A program made the position numbers and the translations under genes. Under the pieces are notes generated by a model, which did not search any database, was not told where the DNA came from, and saw nothing but the letters and a program-made list of their open reading frames with translations. DNA of 39,970 nt from Candidatus Mediterraneibacter intestinipullorum. GTDB taxonomy: Bacteria; Bacillota; Clostridia; Lachnospirales; Lachnospiraceae. Within the stretch, counting starts at the first letter, position 1; each line of letters opens with the position of its first letter. Shown one piece after another: positions 1 to 8,876 of this stretch. The stretch spans positions 1 to 39,970 of the forward strand of contig DWYM01000042.1 of assembly GCA_019118665.1 (NCBI GenBank). Direction: 5' to 3'.

Positions 1-186
1 TATATACTGTACAATGCCCCCACCCAAAGCTTCTCCAATTTCACTCCTTATATCAGAAAAATCCCTTTGCTTCACGCATTTCCTATCATCCCACCATAAC
101 AGAAGTCCTACAATGCCTGCCAGCAGAAAGAACAGGAGAACCCATAATATTTTTGTTTTCTTTATTTTATTACTTGCCCTGTCCAA
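1..186 (-). CDS. N-terminal fragment of a membrane-anchored protein, cut by the window edge
   Basis: An open frame enters the window edge from a TTG at 186 and reads 62 codons without a stop. The translation starts with a Lys-rich stretch followed by one hydrophobic segment (residues about 12-32, core ILWVLLFFLLAGIVGLLLWW) and then a polar region. This is the pattern of an uncleaved signal anchor with an extracytoplasmic domain. It lies 17 bases after the stop of the CapG-like gene and on the same strand, so it is probably the next gene of the EPS operon. No ATG is available; the TTG start with a weak upstream GATGG is a guess. I do not recognise the family because too little is present. Confidence 0.5.
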   Translation of the reverse strand, partial: MDRASNKIKKTKILWVLLFFLLAGIVGLLLWWDDRKCVKQRDFSDIRSEIGEALGGGIVQYI

Positions 187-203
187 ACCATCTACACTTA
201 TTA

Positions 204-1394
204 CTAAAAGTCATCTTTTCTCCAGACCATTTTATTTACTACGCCTGTATAGCTCTGGATGATCTTTACTACTTTTGTACTTACATTTTCTTCTACATAA
301 TCAGGCACCGGAATCCCAAAGTCACTGTTTTCATTCATTTTCACTGCCATATCCACTGCTTGAAGGAGTGTCTTTTCACCAATCCCCGCAAGAATGAAGC
401 ACGCCTTGTCCAATGCCTCCGGGCGTTCTGTGGAAGTACGGATACACGCTGCCGGGAAGGGGCGACCAATCGAGGTAAAGAATGAGCTCTCCTCCGGAAG
501 GGTCCCTGAATCTGAAATCACGGCAAACGCATTCATCTGCAGATGGTTATAGTCATGAAAGCCCAAGGGCTCATGCCGTACCACCCTCGGATCCAGTTTG
601 ATCCCAGAAGTCTCTAGACGTTTCTTTGAACGGGGATGGCAAGAATACAGAATCGGCATGTTATATTTCTCTGCTAGCTTATTAATGGCATTAAACAGGG
701 AGAGGAAGTTCCTATCTGTGTCAATATTCTCCTCCCTGTGAGCAGAAAGAAGCATATATTTCCCCGGCTCCAGTCCGAGCTTCTCCATAATTTGAGATTT
801 CTCAATATCTGGTAAATTCTGGTGCATCACCTCTGCCATAGGAGAACCGGTCACATAAACTCTTTCTTTTGGAAGACCGCACTCATGAAGATATTTTCTG
901 GCATGTTCGGAGTACGCCAGATTCACATCCGAAATAATATCCACTATCCTGCGGTTTGTCTCCTCTGGCAGACATTCATCCTTGCATCTGTTTCCCGCCT
1001 CCATATGGAAGATAGGGATATGCAGCCTCTTAGCTGCAATGGCAGACAGACAAGAATTAGTGTCACCGAGAATCAGTAGTGCGTCCGGCTTGATCTGAGC
1101 CATCAGTTTGTAAGACGCATTGATGATATTCCCAACCGTTGCGCCCAGATCATCCCCTACCGCATCCATATAGACTTCAGGATCGTTTAGCTTAAGGTCT
1201 TTAAAGAACACTCCATTGAGGTTATAGTCATAGTTCTGACCGGTATGCGCTAAAATTGTATCAAAATATTTACGGCATTTATTGATCACAGCTCCGAGAC
1301 GTATAATCTCAGGACGAGTTCCAACAATGATCAAAAGTTTCAGTTTCTCGTCACCTTTAAACCTGATGTTTGTATAATCTGTTTTCATCCTCAT
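204..1394 (-). CDS. capG: UDP-N-acetylglucosamine 2-epimerase-type enzyme, CapG/FnlC-like (UDP-L-FucNAc synthesis)
   Basis: This belongs to the non-hydrolysing UDP-GlcNAc 2-epimerase family. The TRPEIIRL motif near the N-terminus, HMEAGNRCKDECLPEETNRR in the centre and SDSGTLPEES towards the C-terminus are family signatures. In the CapE-CapF-CapG pathway this enzyme performs the last C2 epimerisation giving UDP-N-acetyl-L-fucosamine. The capF and capE homologues lie directly upstream, which favours CapG over WecB/MnaA. The frame is open to 1490, but the start at 1394 (MRMKTDY) follows AAAGGAAA at good spacing and gives about 396 residues, normal for the family. The extra upstream codons overlap the previous gene. 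The protein is cytoplasmic. The general family is secure; the exact sugar is inferred from the neighbours. Confidence 0.9.
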   Translation of the reverse strand: MRMKTDYTNIRFKGDEKLKLLIIVGTRPEIIRLGAVINKCRKYFDTILAHTGQNYDYNLNGVFFKDLKLNDPEVYMDAVGDDLGATVGNIINASYKLMAQIKPDALLILGDTNSCLSAIAAKRLHIPIFHMEAGNRCKDECLPEETNRRIVDIISDVNLAYSEHARKYLHECGLPKERVYVTGSPMAEVMHQNLPDIEKSQIMEKLGLEPGKYMLLSAHREENIDTDRNFLSLFNAINKLAEKYNMPILYSCHPRSKKRLETSGIKLDPRVVRHEPLGFHDYNHLQMNAFAVISDSGTLPEESSFFTSIGRPFPAACIRTSTERPEALDKACFILAGIGEKTLLQAVDMAVKMNENSDFGIPVPDYVEENVSTKVVKIIQSYTGVVNKMVWRKDDF

Positions 1395-1440
1395 TAATTT
1401 CCTTTCACTAACCTCGCACCCACTCTTTGTGGCCCCTCTG

Positions 1441-2637
1441 TCAAACCGGTTCCCAGAATGTATCTGGATGCTCGGGGTCAAACGGTTCATTTGCCCACAT
1501 CACTGTCACAAGATTCTCCTTATCAGAAAGATTAATAATATTATGGGTATACCCGGGGATCATGTCAACCACTGTGAGTCCTTCCCCACTCACTTCATAA
1601 TTTATTATCGGATAAGGATTGCCATTCTCATCTGTCCCGATTTTACGCAGTTGGATCAGTCCATGTCCGGATACAACAATAAATTTCTCATTTTTCGTAT
1701 GATGCCAGTGCTGTCCCTTTGTAACGCCGGGTTTACTGATATTTACGGATACCTGCCCCCGATCTGCGGTGCGCAGGATTTCAGTAAAACTTCCCCTCTG
1801 GTCTTTATTCATTTTCAGCGTGTATGCAAAGCCATCTGTTGGAAGATAGGACAGATAATTAGCATATAGCCGTTTCGTAAACTCATCGCTCATATCTGGA
1901 ACAGACAGATCACTCCTGCTCTCCTTAAAAGAATATAATAAGTCTACTATATGTCCAAGTGTTACTTTGAATGTCACAGGGCAATAACAAAATCCGCTTC
2001 CATCCCTATGTTCCTCCCCATTTACTGCAAGCAACATTTCCTCAATCAGGTCATCAATATAAAGTAGTTCCAGTTCTGTGCTTCGGTCATTTACAGTAAT
2101 TGGCAGATTATTGGCAATATTATGACTGAACGTAGCAACTGCGGAATTATAATTGGGACGGCACCATTTCCCAAATAGGTTCGGAAACCGATAGATCAGG
2201 ATACGAACAGCATTTTTCCTTCCATACTCCTGAAATAGTTTCTCGCCTGCCAACTTGCTCTTCCCATACTCACTTCCCGCAAACCGTCCTTCAAGACTTG
2301 CCTGAATGCTACTACTCAACATGATGGGTGCTTTGTTTCCATATTTTCTGAGAGTCTCAAGAAGAATGGATGCAAACTCTAAATTCCCCTTCATAAACTC
2401 TTCATGATTTTGGGGACGATTGACACCCGCAAGATTAAAAACAAAATCAGCATCTGTACAGTAACGATCAAGTTCTTCCTGGGTGGAATCAATATCATAA
2501 GTGTATATGGTCAGATCAGCCGGGTTGTCCACACCATCAATTTTATGACCCCTGTCCTTTTCGTCTCGTATATTTTTTAATGCTTCCACCAAGTTTTTCC
2601 CGACAAAGCCGCTAGCTCCTGTAATCAATATCTTCAT
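1441..2637 (-). CDS. capF: CapF-like bifunctional NAD-dependent epimerase/reductase with C-terminal cupin
   Basis: The N-terminus has a Rossmann motif (ITGASGFVGKNL), and the first 250 or so residues look like a short-chain dehydrogenase/epimerase. The C-terminal third is a cupin-like domain containing QHWHHTKNEKF, the metal-site pattern of CapF. In Staphylococcus aureus CapF the cupin domain epimerises at C3 and the SDR domain reduces C4, acting between CapE and CapG on the way to UDP-L-FucNAc. The start at 2637 (MKILITGASG) has AGGAG seven bases upstream; upstream codons overlap capE and are unlikely to be used. The length of about 398 residues is slightly above the usual 370. The order capE-capF-capG is conserved and makes this call firm. 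Confidence 0.92.
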   Translation of the reverse strand: MKILITGASGFVGKNLVEALKNIRDEKDRGHKIDGVDNPADLTIYTYDIDSTQEELDRYCTDADFVFNLAGVNRPQNHEEFMKGNLEFASILLETLRKYGNKAPIMLSSSIQASLEGRFAGSEYGKSKLAGEKLFQEYGRKNAVRILIYRFPNLFGKWCRPNYNSAVATFSHNIANNLPITVNDRSTELELLYIDDLIEEMLLAVNGEEHRDGSGFCYCPVTFKVTLGHIVDLLYSFKESRSDLSVPDMSDEFTKRLYANYLSYLPTDGFAYTLKMNKDQRGSFTEILRTADRGQVSVNISKPGVTKGQHWHHTKNEKFIVVSGHGLIQLRKIGTDENGNPYPIINYEVSGEGLTVVDMIPGYTHNIINLSDKENLVTVMWANEPFDPEHPDTFWEPV

Positions 2638-2650
2638 ACATTTTCTCCTG

Positions 2651-3700
2651 TTACCGGTTCTCCCACTCGCCAAGTTCATCTTGAATATATGAAAGTTTCA
2701 ATAACTTTTCTTTCACCTGCTCCACATTCAGCAGTTCTGTGTTATTTGAATTAAACTCTGTCATCAGATTTCTCTCTATATCTCCGTCTTTGAAATACTT
2801 GTCATAATTTAAATCTCTCTTGTCACAGGGAACCCGGTAGAAGTTGCCCATATCGATGGCATTGGCGCATTCTTCATTAGTCAACAGAGTCTCGTACATC
2901 TTCTCACCATGTCGAATACCAATCACTTTAATCTCCTCGTCAGCATGGAACAGCTCTTTTACTGCCTGAGCCTGCACTTCAATGGTGCATGCTGGAGCCT
3001 TCTGCACCATGATATCCCCAGACTGGGCATTCTGGAAAGCAAATACAACGAGTTCTACGGCTTCTTCGAGACTCATGATGAATCTTGTCATTGTGGGTTC
3101 TGTAACAGTAATAGGATGTCCTTTCTTAATCTGCTCAATCCACAGAGGGATGACAGATCCCCGGGAGCACATCACGTTGCCGTATCGGGTACAACATATG
3201 CTTGTCTTCTCCGGAGAGACAGTCCGAGACTTGGCCACTATCACCTTTTCCATCATCGCCTTGGACGTTCCCATAGCATTGACCGGATAGGCTGCCTTGT
3301 CCGTAGACAGACATATTACTTTTTTCACCCCTGCCTCAATAGCCGCAGTAAGTACGTTTTCCGTGCCCAGCACATTGGTCTTCACTGCTTCGATAGGGAA
3401 GAATTCGCAGGAAGGAACTTGCTTCAATGCTGCCGCGTGGAAAATATAGTCGACACCATGCATAGCATTCTTCACAGACTGAAGATCTCGAACATCCCCA
3501 ATGTAAAATTTAATCTTGTTGCTTGCTTCCGGGAACTTTGCTTGATATTCATGGCGCATATCGTCCTGTTTTTTCTCATCTCGGGAAAAGATACGGATCT
3601 CTCCGATATCAGTATCCAGGAAACGGTTTAATACCGCGTTTCCAAAAGAACCAGTGCCTCCGGTGATTAAAAGTGTTTTGTCTGCAAAAATGCTATTCAT
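2651..3700 (-). CDS. capE: CapE-like UDP-GlcNAc 4,6-dehydratase/5-epimerase
   Basis: This is an extended SDR of about 349 residues with Rossmann motif ITGGTGSFGNAV and the signature TDKAAYPVNAMGTSKAMMEK, in which Met-x-x-x-Lys replaces the usual Tyr-x-x-x-Lys, as in CapE, FnlA and FlaA1. It carries out the first step from UDP-GlcNAc towards UDP-N-acetyl-L-fucosamine. The chosen start, MNSIFADKTLL, follows AAGGAGAAGAAAA; the frame is open further upstream but without a better site. The stop lies 13 bases before the capF start. FlaA1/PseB-type activity cannot be excluded from motifs alone, but linkage to CapF and CapG strongly favours CapE. Confidence 0.92.
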   Translation of the reverse strand: MNSIFADKTLLITGGTGSFGNAVLNRFLDTDIGEIRIFSRDEKKQDDMRHEYQAKFPEASNKIKFYIGDVRDLQSVKNAMHGVDYIFHAAALKQVPSCEFFPIEAVKTNVLGTENVLTAAIEAGVKKVICLSTDKAAYPVNAMGTSKAMMEKVIVAKSRTVSPEKTSICCTRYGNVMCSRGSVIPLWIEQIKKGHPITVTEPTMTRFIMSLEEAVELVVFAFQNAQSGDIMVQKAPACTIEVQAQAVKELFHADEEIKVIGIRHGEKMYETLLTNEECANAIDMGNFYRVPCDKRDLNYDKYFKDGDIERNLMTEFNSNNTELLNVEQVKEKLLKLSYIQDELGEWENR

Positions 3701-3771
3701 TTTTCTTCTCCTTTTCATATTGTTAAAAATTTCTCCTTTAAGCTCCCCACACTTATTTATTTTACGAAAAC

Positions 3772-5298
3772 TCAAATTTGCTGTGAAGTTTTCCTAACTA
3801 TATTTTTGACTATATCCCTCATTTCGGTAAACTCCCGAGTTCTAATACATCCCAGCATAAATAGGGTACCACAAACCACCAGAAACATTATAGCTTTTAT
3901 AAAAAGAAAAATAATATTGTGTGGCATTATCAAATAAAGACACCGGCAAATCATTGCAGCTATTCCGGTAAGTATGACATATCTGAATTGCTTCGTCCAG
4001 TAAACTTTTTGTGAAGCGCCAAACACAGTTTGAAACAAAATATGTGGCTCATACCAAACTTGGGTGAGCATACGAGCAATGACCGTGGCTCCAAGAACGC
4101 CTGCCATTCCAAACATATTTCCAAATATAATTGACAGAATGATATTGAAAATTGCTGTTGTTAATAATAAATACTTGACTTGGGCGAATAATCCATTCGC
4201 TTCTCGGAACATCCAAATCGGACTGATGGCATTTGTCAAATAAAAATTTAATGCTATTGCAAATACAGTAGCAGTATCTAGCACAAAAGCTTCCCCAAGC
4301 CAAATGGATATAAAATCTTCAAAAAGGAGGAAAAAAGAAATTGCGCCATACGCAGCAATAAAATGGTAAACCAAAAGTATCGCCTTAAAAACATCCAGCA
4401 TTCTCTGAACGTTTTTACCTGCACTCAGATTCCCTATCGCACTGATCAAAGATGTGGTTATAATTGTCAGGAAACCTTGCACCGCATTTACAACCATATA
4501 ATAATTTGAATACAATCCGACTGCTAGTGTATTGACGATCATGGAAATCAAAAGATTGTCTGTATTATTTATAATGGTTGAACCAATTTTATATATAAAT
4601 GTTGATTTTACGCTTTCTAAAATTTTCGTTTTATTAAAATTTATATATTGACTTTTCTCCTTTAAATATGGATATCTCTTATCACAAATTACAGACAGCA
4701 AAATTTGATTCACGATAGTAAATACCAACATTGCAAATACATAAACCATATAGTCGCGCCATACGAAAAGTATCAGAATATACGAAACCTGCAGCAGAAA
4801 ATTGGTAAAAAAAAGCAAGAGCTTATGAAGCCTGTTATCCTGATAAGCTGCTAATAATGCGACTTTATGCGCAGACAAATATGATGCAACAGAATTTAAC
4901 AAGAAAATAAAATAGTAAATAATTAATTCGTTTTGAGGCAAGTCAGAATTTACTATATAATTTAATAAAGGAATCAACATCAATCCCAAACCTAAAATTG
5001 CTGCAGCAACTCCTACATATAGTTTCTTAAAATAATGCATCAAAGAGCGGATAAGAGGCTGATCATTCTCTGCCACAGGTTTATAAAGAAAGAATTGAAC
5101 CACACTGCCCAACCCCAGCTCCGCCAGTGACAACACAGATAAAATATTACTGTACAGCCCATTGATCCCCAAATAATCAACCGATAAGAAATATACGAAA
5201 ATTCTTCTTCCGATAAACGAAAGAAGTAAAATACCAATTTGTGATAAAAAGCCAATGACAATGTTAAGTATCGTATTCTTACTTCGTGAATTTGACAT
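3772..5298 (-). CDS. wzx: Wzx-type oligosaccharide repeat-unit flippase (MOP superfamily)
   Basis: This is a 508-residue polytopic membrane protein with about 12-14 hydrophobic segments spread over its length. The N-terminal stretch around RRIFVYFLSVDYLGINGLYS is typical of polysaccharide transporters of the MOP/MATE superfamily. Wzx proteins flip undecaprenyl-diphosphate-linked repeat units to the outer face for polymerisation by Wzy. It starts at ATG 5298 with CGGAG upstream. The gene is AT-rich, like its glycosyltransferase neighbours. It sits between the Fe-S protein gene and capE. A wzy homologue and an LCP ligase are encoded in the same operon, so a Wzx/Wzy-dependent capsule or EPS is the consistent reading. 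Confidence 0.88.
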   Translation of the reverse strand: MSNSRSKNTILNIVIGFLSQIGILLLSFIGRRIFVYFLSVDYLGINGLYSNILSVLSLAELGLGSVVQFFLYKPVAENDQPLIRSLMHYFKKLYVGVAAAILGLGLMLIPLLNYIVNSDLPQNELIIYYFIFLLNSVASYLSAHKVALLAAYQDNRLHKLLLFFTNFLLQVSYILILFVWRDYMVYVFAMLVFTIVNQILLSVICDKRYPYLKEKSQYINFNKTKILESVKSTFIYKIGSTIINNTDNLLISMIVNTLAVGLYSNYYMVVNAVQGFLTIITTSLISAIGNLSAGKNVQRMLDVFKAILLVYHFIAAYGAISFFLLFEDFISIWLGEAFVLDTATVFAIALNFYLTNAISPIWMFREANGLFAQVKYLLLTTAIFNIILSIIFGNMFGMAGVLGATVIARMLTQVWYEPHILFQTVFGASQKVYWTKQFRYVILTGIAAMICRCLYLIMPHNIIFLFIKAIMFLVVCGTLFMLGCIRTREFTEMRDIVKNIVRKTSQQI

Positions 5299-5378
5299 TA
5301 CTTCTAACTCCGAATCATTCTATTATATTGAAAAAATAAGCAAAGAATTAACTATAACTCTTTTAACATTCTTGTAAA

Positions 5379-6560
5379 TTATTTATGTACTACTTTACTA
5401 AAAATCCATTTATACTTGTATTTTAAAATCCTTAACCATAACAACGATGGCTTTTTAAATGGATTTTGCACATGTTTAGAACATAGTTCACTGACTGGCA
5501 TTCCATCTTCATAATCTTCCCAAAACAATTTTGACAACTCCTTTGAAATAGCATAAGGAGCATAGAGAGACTTATTTGCTTTTTTTGCCCTTTCCACAGT
5601 GCTTTGTTCATAAACTACTGCAGATGAAACCGCATCAAATATTGCCTGTCCTTTTTCACTGTTGATCAATATGCACGATACCCCTTTTTCATAATTATGC
5701 ATTTTAAAATTCTCCGGTTTGAATCCCCAGAAGTCAGCAAGAGTAATATCGCTATATCTTTCAAGACTTGTGTAAGGGCAATTTCCGCAAGATTCTCTTA
5801 TTGAATAGCCAATATTAAAAAGGGAAAAAAAAGGATCATCCACCGTTGGAACAGAATACTGTGTACCATCTTCAAAATCAATTGTCACATTGCAGAAATC
5901 CCAGAACGGCGCTTTATGTCTAAAACGGATTCGTTTTATACTGCTGCTTTTCCCTTCGCATATTTCATCAATATATCTATCAAACAGATCATAAGATGGC
6001 ACTCCATGACAAACCAAATCAATTTGAAATAAATTAGCGTATTCTTTCCCCAAAAAACTGCGTAACGCAGAATTTTGACATGGCGTGCCAGAAAATAAAA
6101 CACTCTTACCCTCATTAAGTTTTTCTTTTATTCTTAAATATATATTACCTGTATAACTTTGAATATATTTTGAGCCATAAAATAAAGACAACTGTGATTC
6201 ATCAGATATCAAATCATGCTTAACCCTAAACCCATTGACCCAGCGTACACCTGCAACATAGCCGCCCTCTGAAATAATCTTTTTTGCCATTATTGAGAAT
6301 ATCCCGCCTGAGGTAGACTCCTTCCTGATAGCTTTGTTTTTATTCCATCCGGCATATACTGTTCTTAAATTAGGGGCTGGCTCTGTGACATTATTGGAAG
6401 GGCAGAACTTTTTGCATTGATTACACAAAGTACATTTTTTCTCGTCAACTTTCGGATATAAAAATCCATGCTTGTCCGTATGCATGGATATTGCCCCATG
6501 CTTGCAAACATTCATGCACATACCGCATCCTGTACATAGCTCTGTTTTACAAATTTCCAT
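5379..6560 (-). CDS. Fe-S protein of the F420 hydrogenase/dehydrogenase beta-subunit family (EPS-associated)
   Basis: The N-terminus holds two 4Fe-4S ferredoxin motifs: Cys 9, 12, 15, 19 and Cys 43, 46, 49, 53. They are followed by the FrhB/FdhB-type domain, including STSGGIFS near residue 84 and GTPCQNSALR. Such proteins recur in Firmicutes and Bacteroides polysaccharide loci beside pyruvyltransferases, but their reaction there is not established to my knowledge. The stop of the upstream pyruvyltransferase gene and this start are adjacent, which implies coupling. Further cysteines in ESCGNCPYTSLERYSD may bind another cluster. The protein is soluble and probably a flavin- and Fe-S-dependent oxidoreductase acting on a sugar or lipid-linked intermediate; that is inference. 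Confidence 0.8.
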   Translation of the reverse strand: MEICKTELCTGCGMCMNVCKHGAISMHTDKHGFLYPKVDEKKCTLCNQCKKFCPSNNVTEPAPNLRTVYAGWNKNKAIRKESTSGGIFSIMAKKIISEGGYVAGVRWVNGFRVKHDLISDESQLSLFYGSKYIQSYTGNIYLRIKEKLNEGKSVLFSGTPCQNSALRSFLGKEYANLFQIDLVCHGVPSYDLFDRYIDEICEGKSSSIKRIRFRHKAPFWDFCNVTIDFEDGTQYSVPTVDDPFFSLFNIGYSIRESCGNCPYTSLERYSDITLADFWGFKPENFKMHNYEKGVSCILINSEKGQAIFDAVSSAVVYEQSTVERAKKANKSLYAPYAISKELSKLFWEDYEDGMPVSELCSKHVQNPFKKPSLLWLRILKYKYKWIFSKVVHK

Positions 6561-7670
6561 TTAATCCCACCACATTTCTTTTAGTATTTTAGGAAGCTCA
6601 TCATAATAGTGCTTCTCAAAATATGGTTCTAATTTGTAATCCATATTTTTATAATAAATCTGAGTAGCCAGCTTATATGCGGTTTTCAAATCTTCCGCCA
6701 GATAGACATATTCATCATAAATCCCCTGAAACCACTGAGCTCCTGTGACCACTTTATGATCATTAGTCTTAATAATGATCACCGGTGTCCCTGCCACAAG
6801 TGAAAGTATCGTCCCATGATATCTGTCCGTAATTATAAGCTTATACCGGGAATATTTTTCTATCTCTCCCATCACATACTCTGTGGCATGTTTCACGATG
6901 AAAGGCCGTTTCCCTTGCTTTGTAGTATCAGTAGAATTCACTGCACCCATCCATTTGCACATATTTTTCAATTCTGCAATCTCTTCATCTGAATAGTATT
7001 TTTCTTCATCATCACGGCAACAAAACAATATCCCATCTCGTTCTCCATTAAAGGAGTATTTCCCGATCAAAGTTGTTACAATATCAGGAAATAGTTTGAC
7101 GCTTAAATCGGGAAGCATTTCACAAGCCATTTTATATGACACTTCATCTCGTGCAAGGAACAGCATATTTTTTGCCATGCTATATATCTTTGATGTCCTT
7201 CTTCTATTGCTCTCGTGCCTAAAGAAAATAGTCTGGGGCATCATCAGCAGCTTTGCATCAGGCAAGGCCTGTATCACAGCTCTATGCATTTCATCAGCAT
7301 ATCCTCCCAGATCCGTAGTGGTATATCCACTTTGAAATATGATCAAATCGTTACTTTTGTATACTTGCTTTAATTCTTTTAATAATGAAAACCGTGTATT
7401 TACAAGCGCATTTGTTTCAATTTCTATCACTGAATATTCCGAATAATGCTTTCTAATCCACTCCCGGATACAAATACCCTGAGCCAAATCCCCAAGATTA
7501 CTATGTGCCGGAATTCCAAGATAATAGATATAATCTTTATTCTGAGAAGCCTGTGAAAGCGCCTTCTTAGTTGATCTGTAAAGGTTGTATTGGTTTTGCA
7601 ATACTCGCGCTCGGATAATCAGAGTTCCAATAACCGGAAATTTCAGCATTTTTTTAAGCATACTATTCAT
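6561..7670 (-). CDS. Polysaccharide pyruvyl transferase family protein
   Basis: The fold-specific features of the polysaccharide pyruvyl transferase family are visible: GIPAHSNLGDLAQG near the N-terminus, a central DLIIFQSGYTT, and LIITDRYHGTILSLVAGTPV towards the C-terminus, resembling a GT-B-like site. Family members transfer pyruvate from phosphoenolpyruvate to a sugar as a ketal, for example CsaB. The start MNSMLKK at 7670 has GAGGAG seven bases upstream; it overlaps the last codons of the preceding glycosyltransferase by eight bases, so translation is probably coupled. Its length of about 369 residues is normal. With the Fe-S protein just downstream it forms a pair often seen in EPS loci. 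Acceptor sugar unknown. Confidence 0.85.
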   Translation of the reverse strand: MNSMLKKMLKFPVIGTLIIRARVLQNQYNLYRSTKKALSQASQNKDYIYYLGIPAHSNLGDLAQGICIREWIRKHYSEYSVIEIETNALVNTRFSLLKELKQVYKSNDLIIFQSGYTTTDLGGYADEMHRAVIQALPDAKLLMMPQTIFFRHESNRRRTSKIYSMAKNMLFLARDEVSYKMACEMLPDLSVKLFPDIVTTLIGKYSFNGERDGILFCCRDDEEKYYSDEEIAELKNMCKWMGAVNSTDTTKQGKRPFIVKHATEYVMGEIEKYSRYKLIITDRYHGTILSLVAGTPVIIIKTNDHKVVTGAQWFQGIYDEYVYLAEDLKTAYKLATQIYYKNMDYKLEPYFEKHYYDELPKILKEMWWD

Positions 7671-8874
7671 GACTCTTCTCCTCAAATAACCTTATATATT
7701 CCCGGAATAACGCATTCCTGTCAAAAGCTTTTGCAGCCTCCAGGCAATCTTCTTTTCTCAAATTTCCATGAAATCTCAGACGCTCTATTGCAATCAGTAT
7801 TTCATCAACTTGATTGCTTTTCACTATGACTCCTGTTTTTTCAGTCACGCTTTCCGGACTGCCACCTGTGTTAAATGTAATTACAGGTGTCCCACAAGCT
7901 ATCGCTTCCATATTTACTGTAGGATAATTTTCTTCACGAGTTGGATTTACAAATACATCCGCCGCAGTATATATTTCTGCCAGCTCTGTCTGATTGCCGG
8001 TTCTATGAATTGAGATAATTTTATCTGGAAGCACTTTATCAACTTCCTTATCTGTCCCTACTAGAATAATCTGATAATTTTCCGACAAGCGCTTCGACAG
8101 CTCTATGAAAATGTCTAAGCCTTTTCTTTTGTCCCAATTAAACGCAACTCCCAATACTATAAACTTGTTTTTTAATTTATATTTATTGCGTAATTCTCCC
8201 TGTAAGGGCTTAAACACATTTAAATCGATACCATTGTGGATAACTTTAACCGGATATTCTTTCAAATATGAACGTTTAACTAAGCCTGCCAGCCATTTAG
8301 ACGGCGTGACTATGGTCATATTCTGTACACCTGTAAACCATTTCTTTTTTAACCTCCACATCGTCTTTGTCCGATCCACTTGAGACGCAGGATATGTTTC
8401 ATATTGCGGACAATCATGACAGCCTGTTTGCCATTTATTACAGTTTTTTAATGTAAAATGGGGACAGTGCCCCGTAAATGCCCAGCAATCATGAAGCGTC
8501 CATATAACTTTTATATTATTTTTTTTTATGTATCGGAAAAGCAGAGGGAGATTAATGTAACAACCGTGAAGATTATGTATATGAATAATCTTTGCACCAT
8601 ACTTCCTTATTTTTCTCAAATAATTTACGGTAGACAGGAAAGAAAAACACTCTTGAAATCCTGTAAAATAGCCCAGTTTAATATGCATATTTCTGAGAGG
8701 TCTACTTCCTATAAATATTTGATTATGAATAAATTTTTTTTGATTTGACCTGCTTCTGGGACAACATATAACTATATCGTAGTTTTCACATTTGGCAATT
8801 TCAGATATTCCTAGCATTACATTACCTGTACTACCAAAATTAAACGAATTTATTTCTACTATTTTTGATTTCAT
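7663..8874 (-). CDS. Family 4-type glycosyltransferase
   Basis: This is a 403-residue GT-B protein with an N-terminal acceptor domain (NSFNFGSTGNVMLGISEI; IHIHNLHGCYINLP) and a C-terminal nucleotide-sugar domain. The latter carries VGVAFNWDKRKGLDIFIELS-like sequence and the GT4 E-x7-E region around PTREENYPTVNMEAIACGTP. The segment WTLHDCWAFTGHCPHF with a nearby Cys cluster resembles WcaL/WcaC-type EPS transferases. It acts at the cytoplasmic face adding one sugar of the repeat unit. It starts at ATG 8874, two bases from the wzy stop. The donor sugar cannot be read from sequence. Confidence 0.85.
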   Translation of the reverse strand: MKSKIVEINSFNFGSTGNVMLGISEIAKCENYDIVICCPRSRSNQKKFIHNQIFIGSRPLRNMHIKLGYFTGFQECFSFLSTVNYLRKIRKYGAKIIHIHNLHGCYINLPLLFRYIKKNNIKVIWTLHDCWAFTGHCPHFTLKNCNKWQTGCHDCPQYETYPASQVDRTKTMWRLKKKWFTGVQNMTIVTPSKWLAGLVKRSYLKEYPVKVIHNGIDLNVFKPLQGELRNKYKLKNKFIVLGVAFNWDKRKGLDIFIELSKRLSENYQIILVGTDKEVDKVLPDKIISIHRTGNQTELAEIYTAADVFVNPTREENYPTVNMEAIACGTPVITFNTGGSPESVTEKTGVIVKSNQVDEILIAIERLRFHGNLRKEDCLEAAKAFDRNALFREYIRLFEEKSHE

Positions 8875-8876
8875 AT

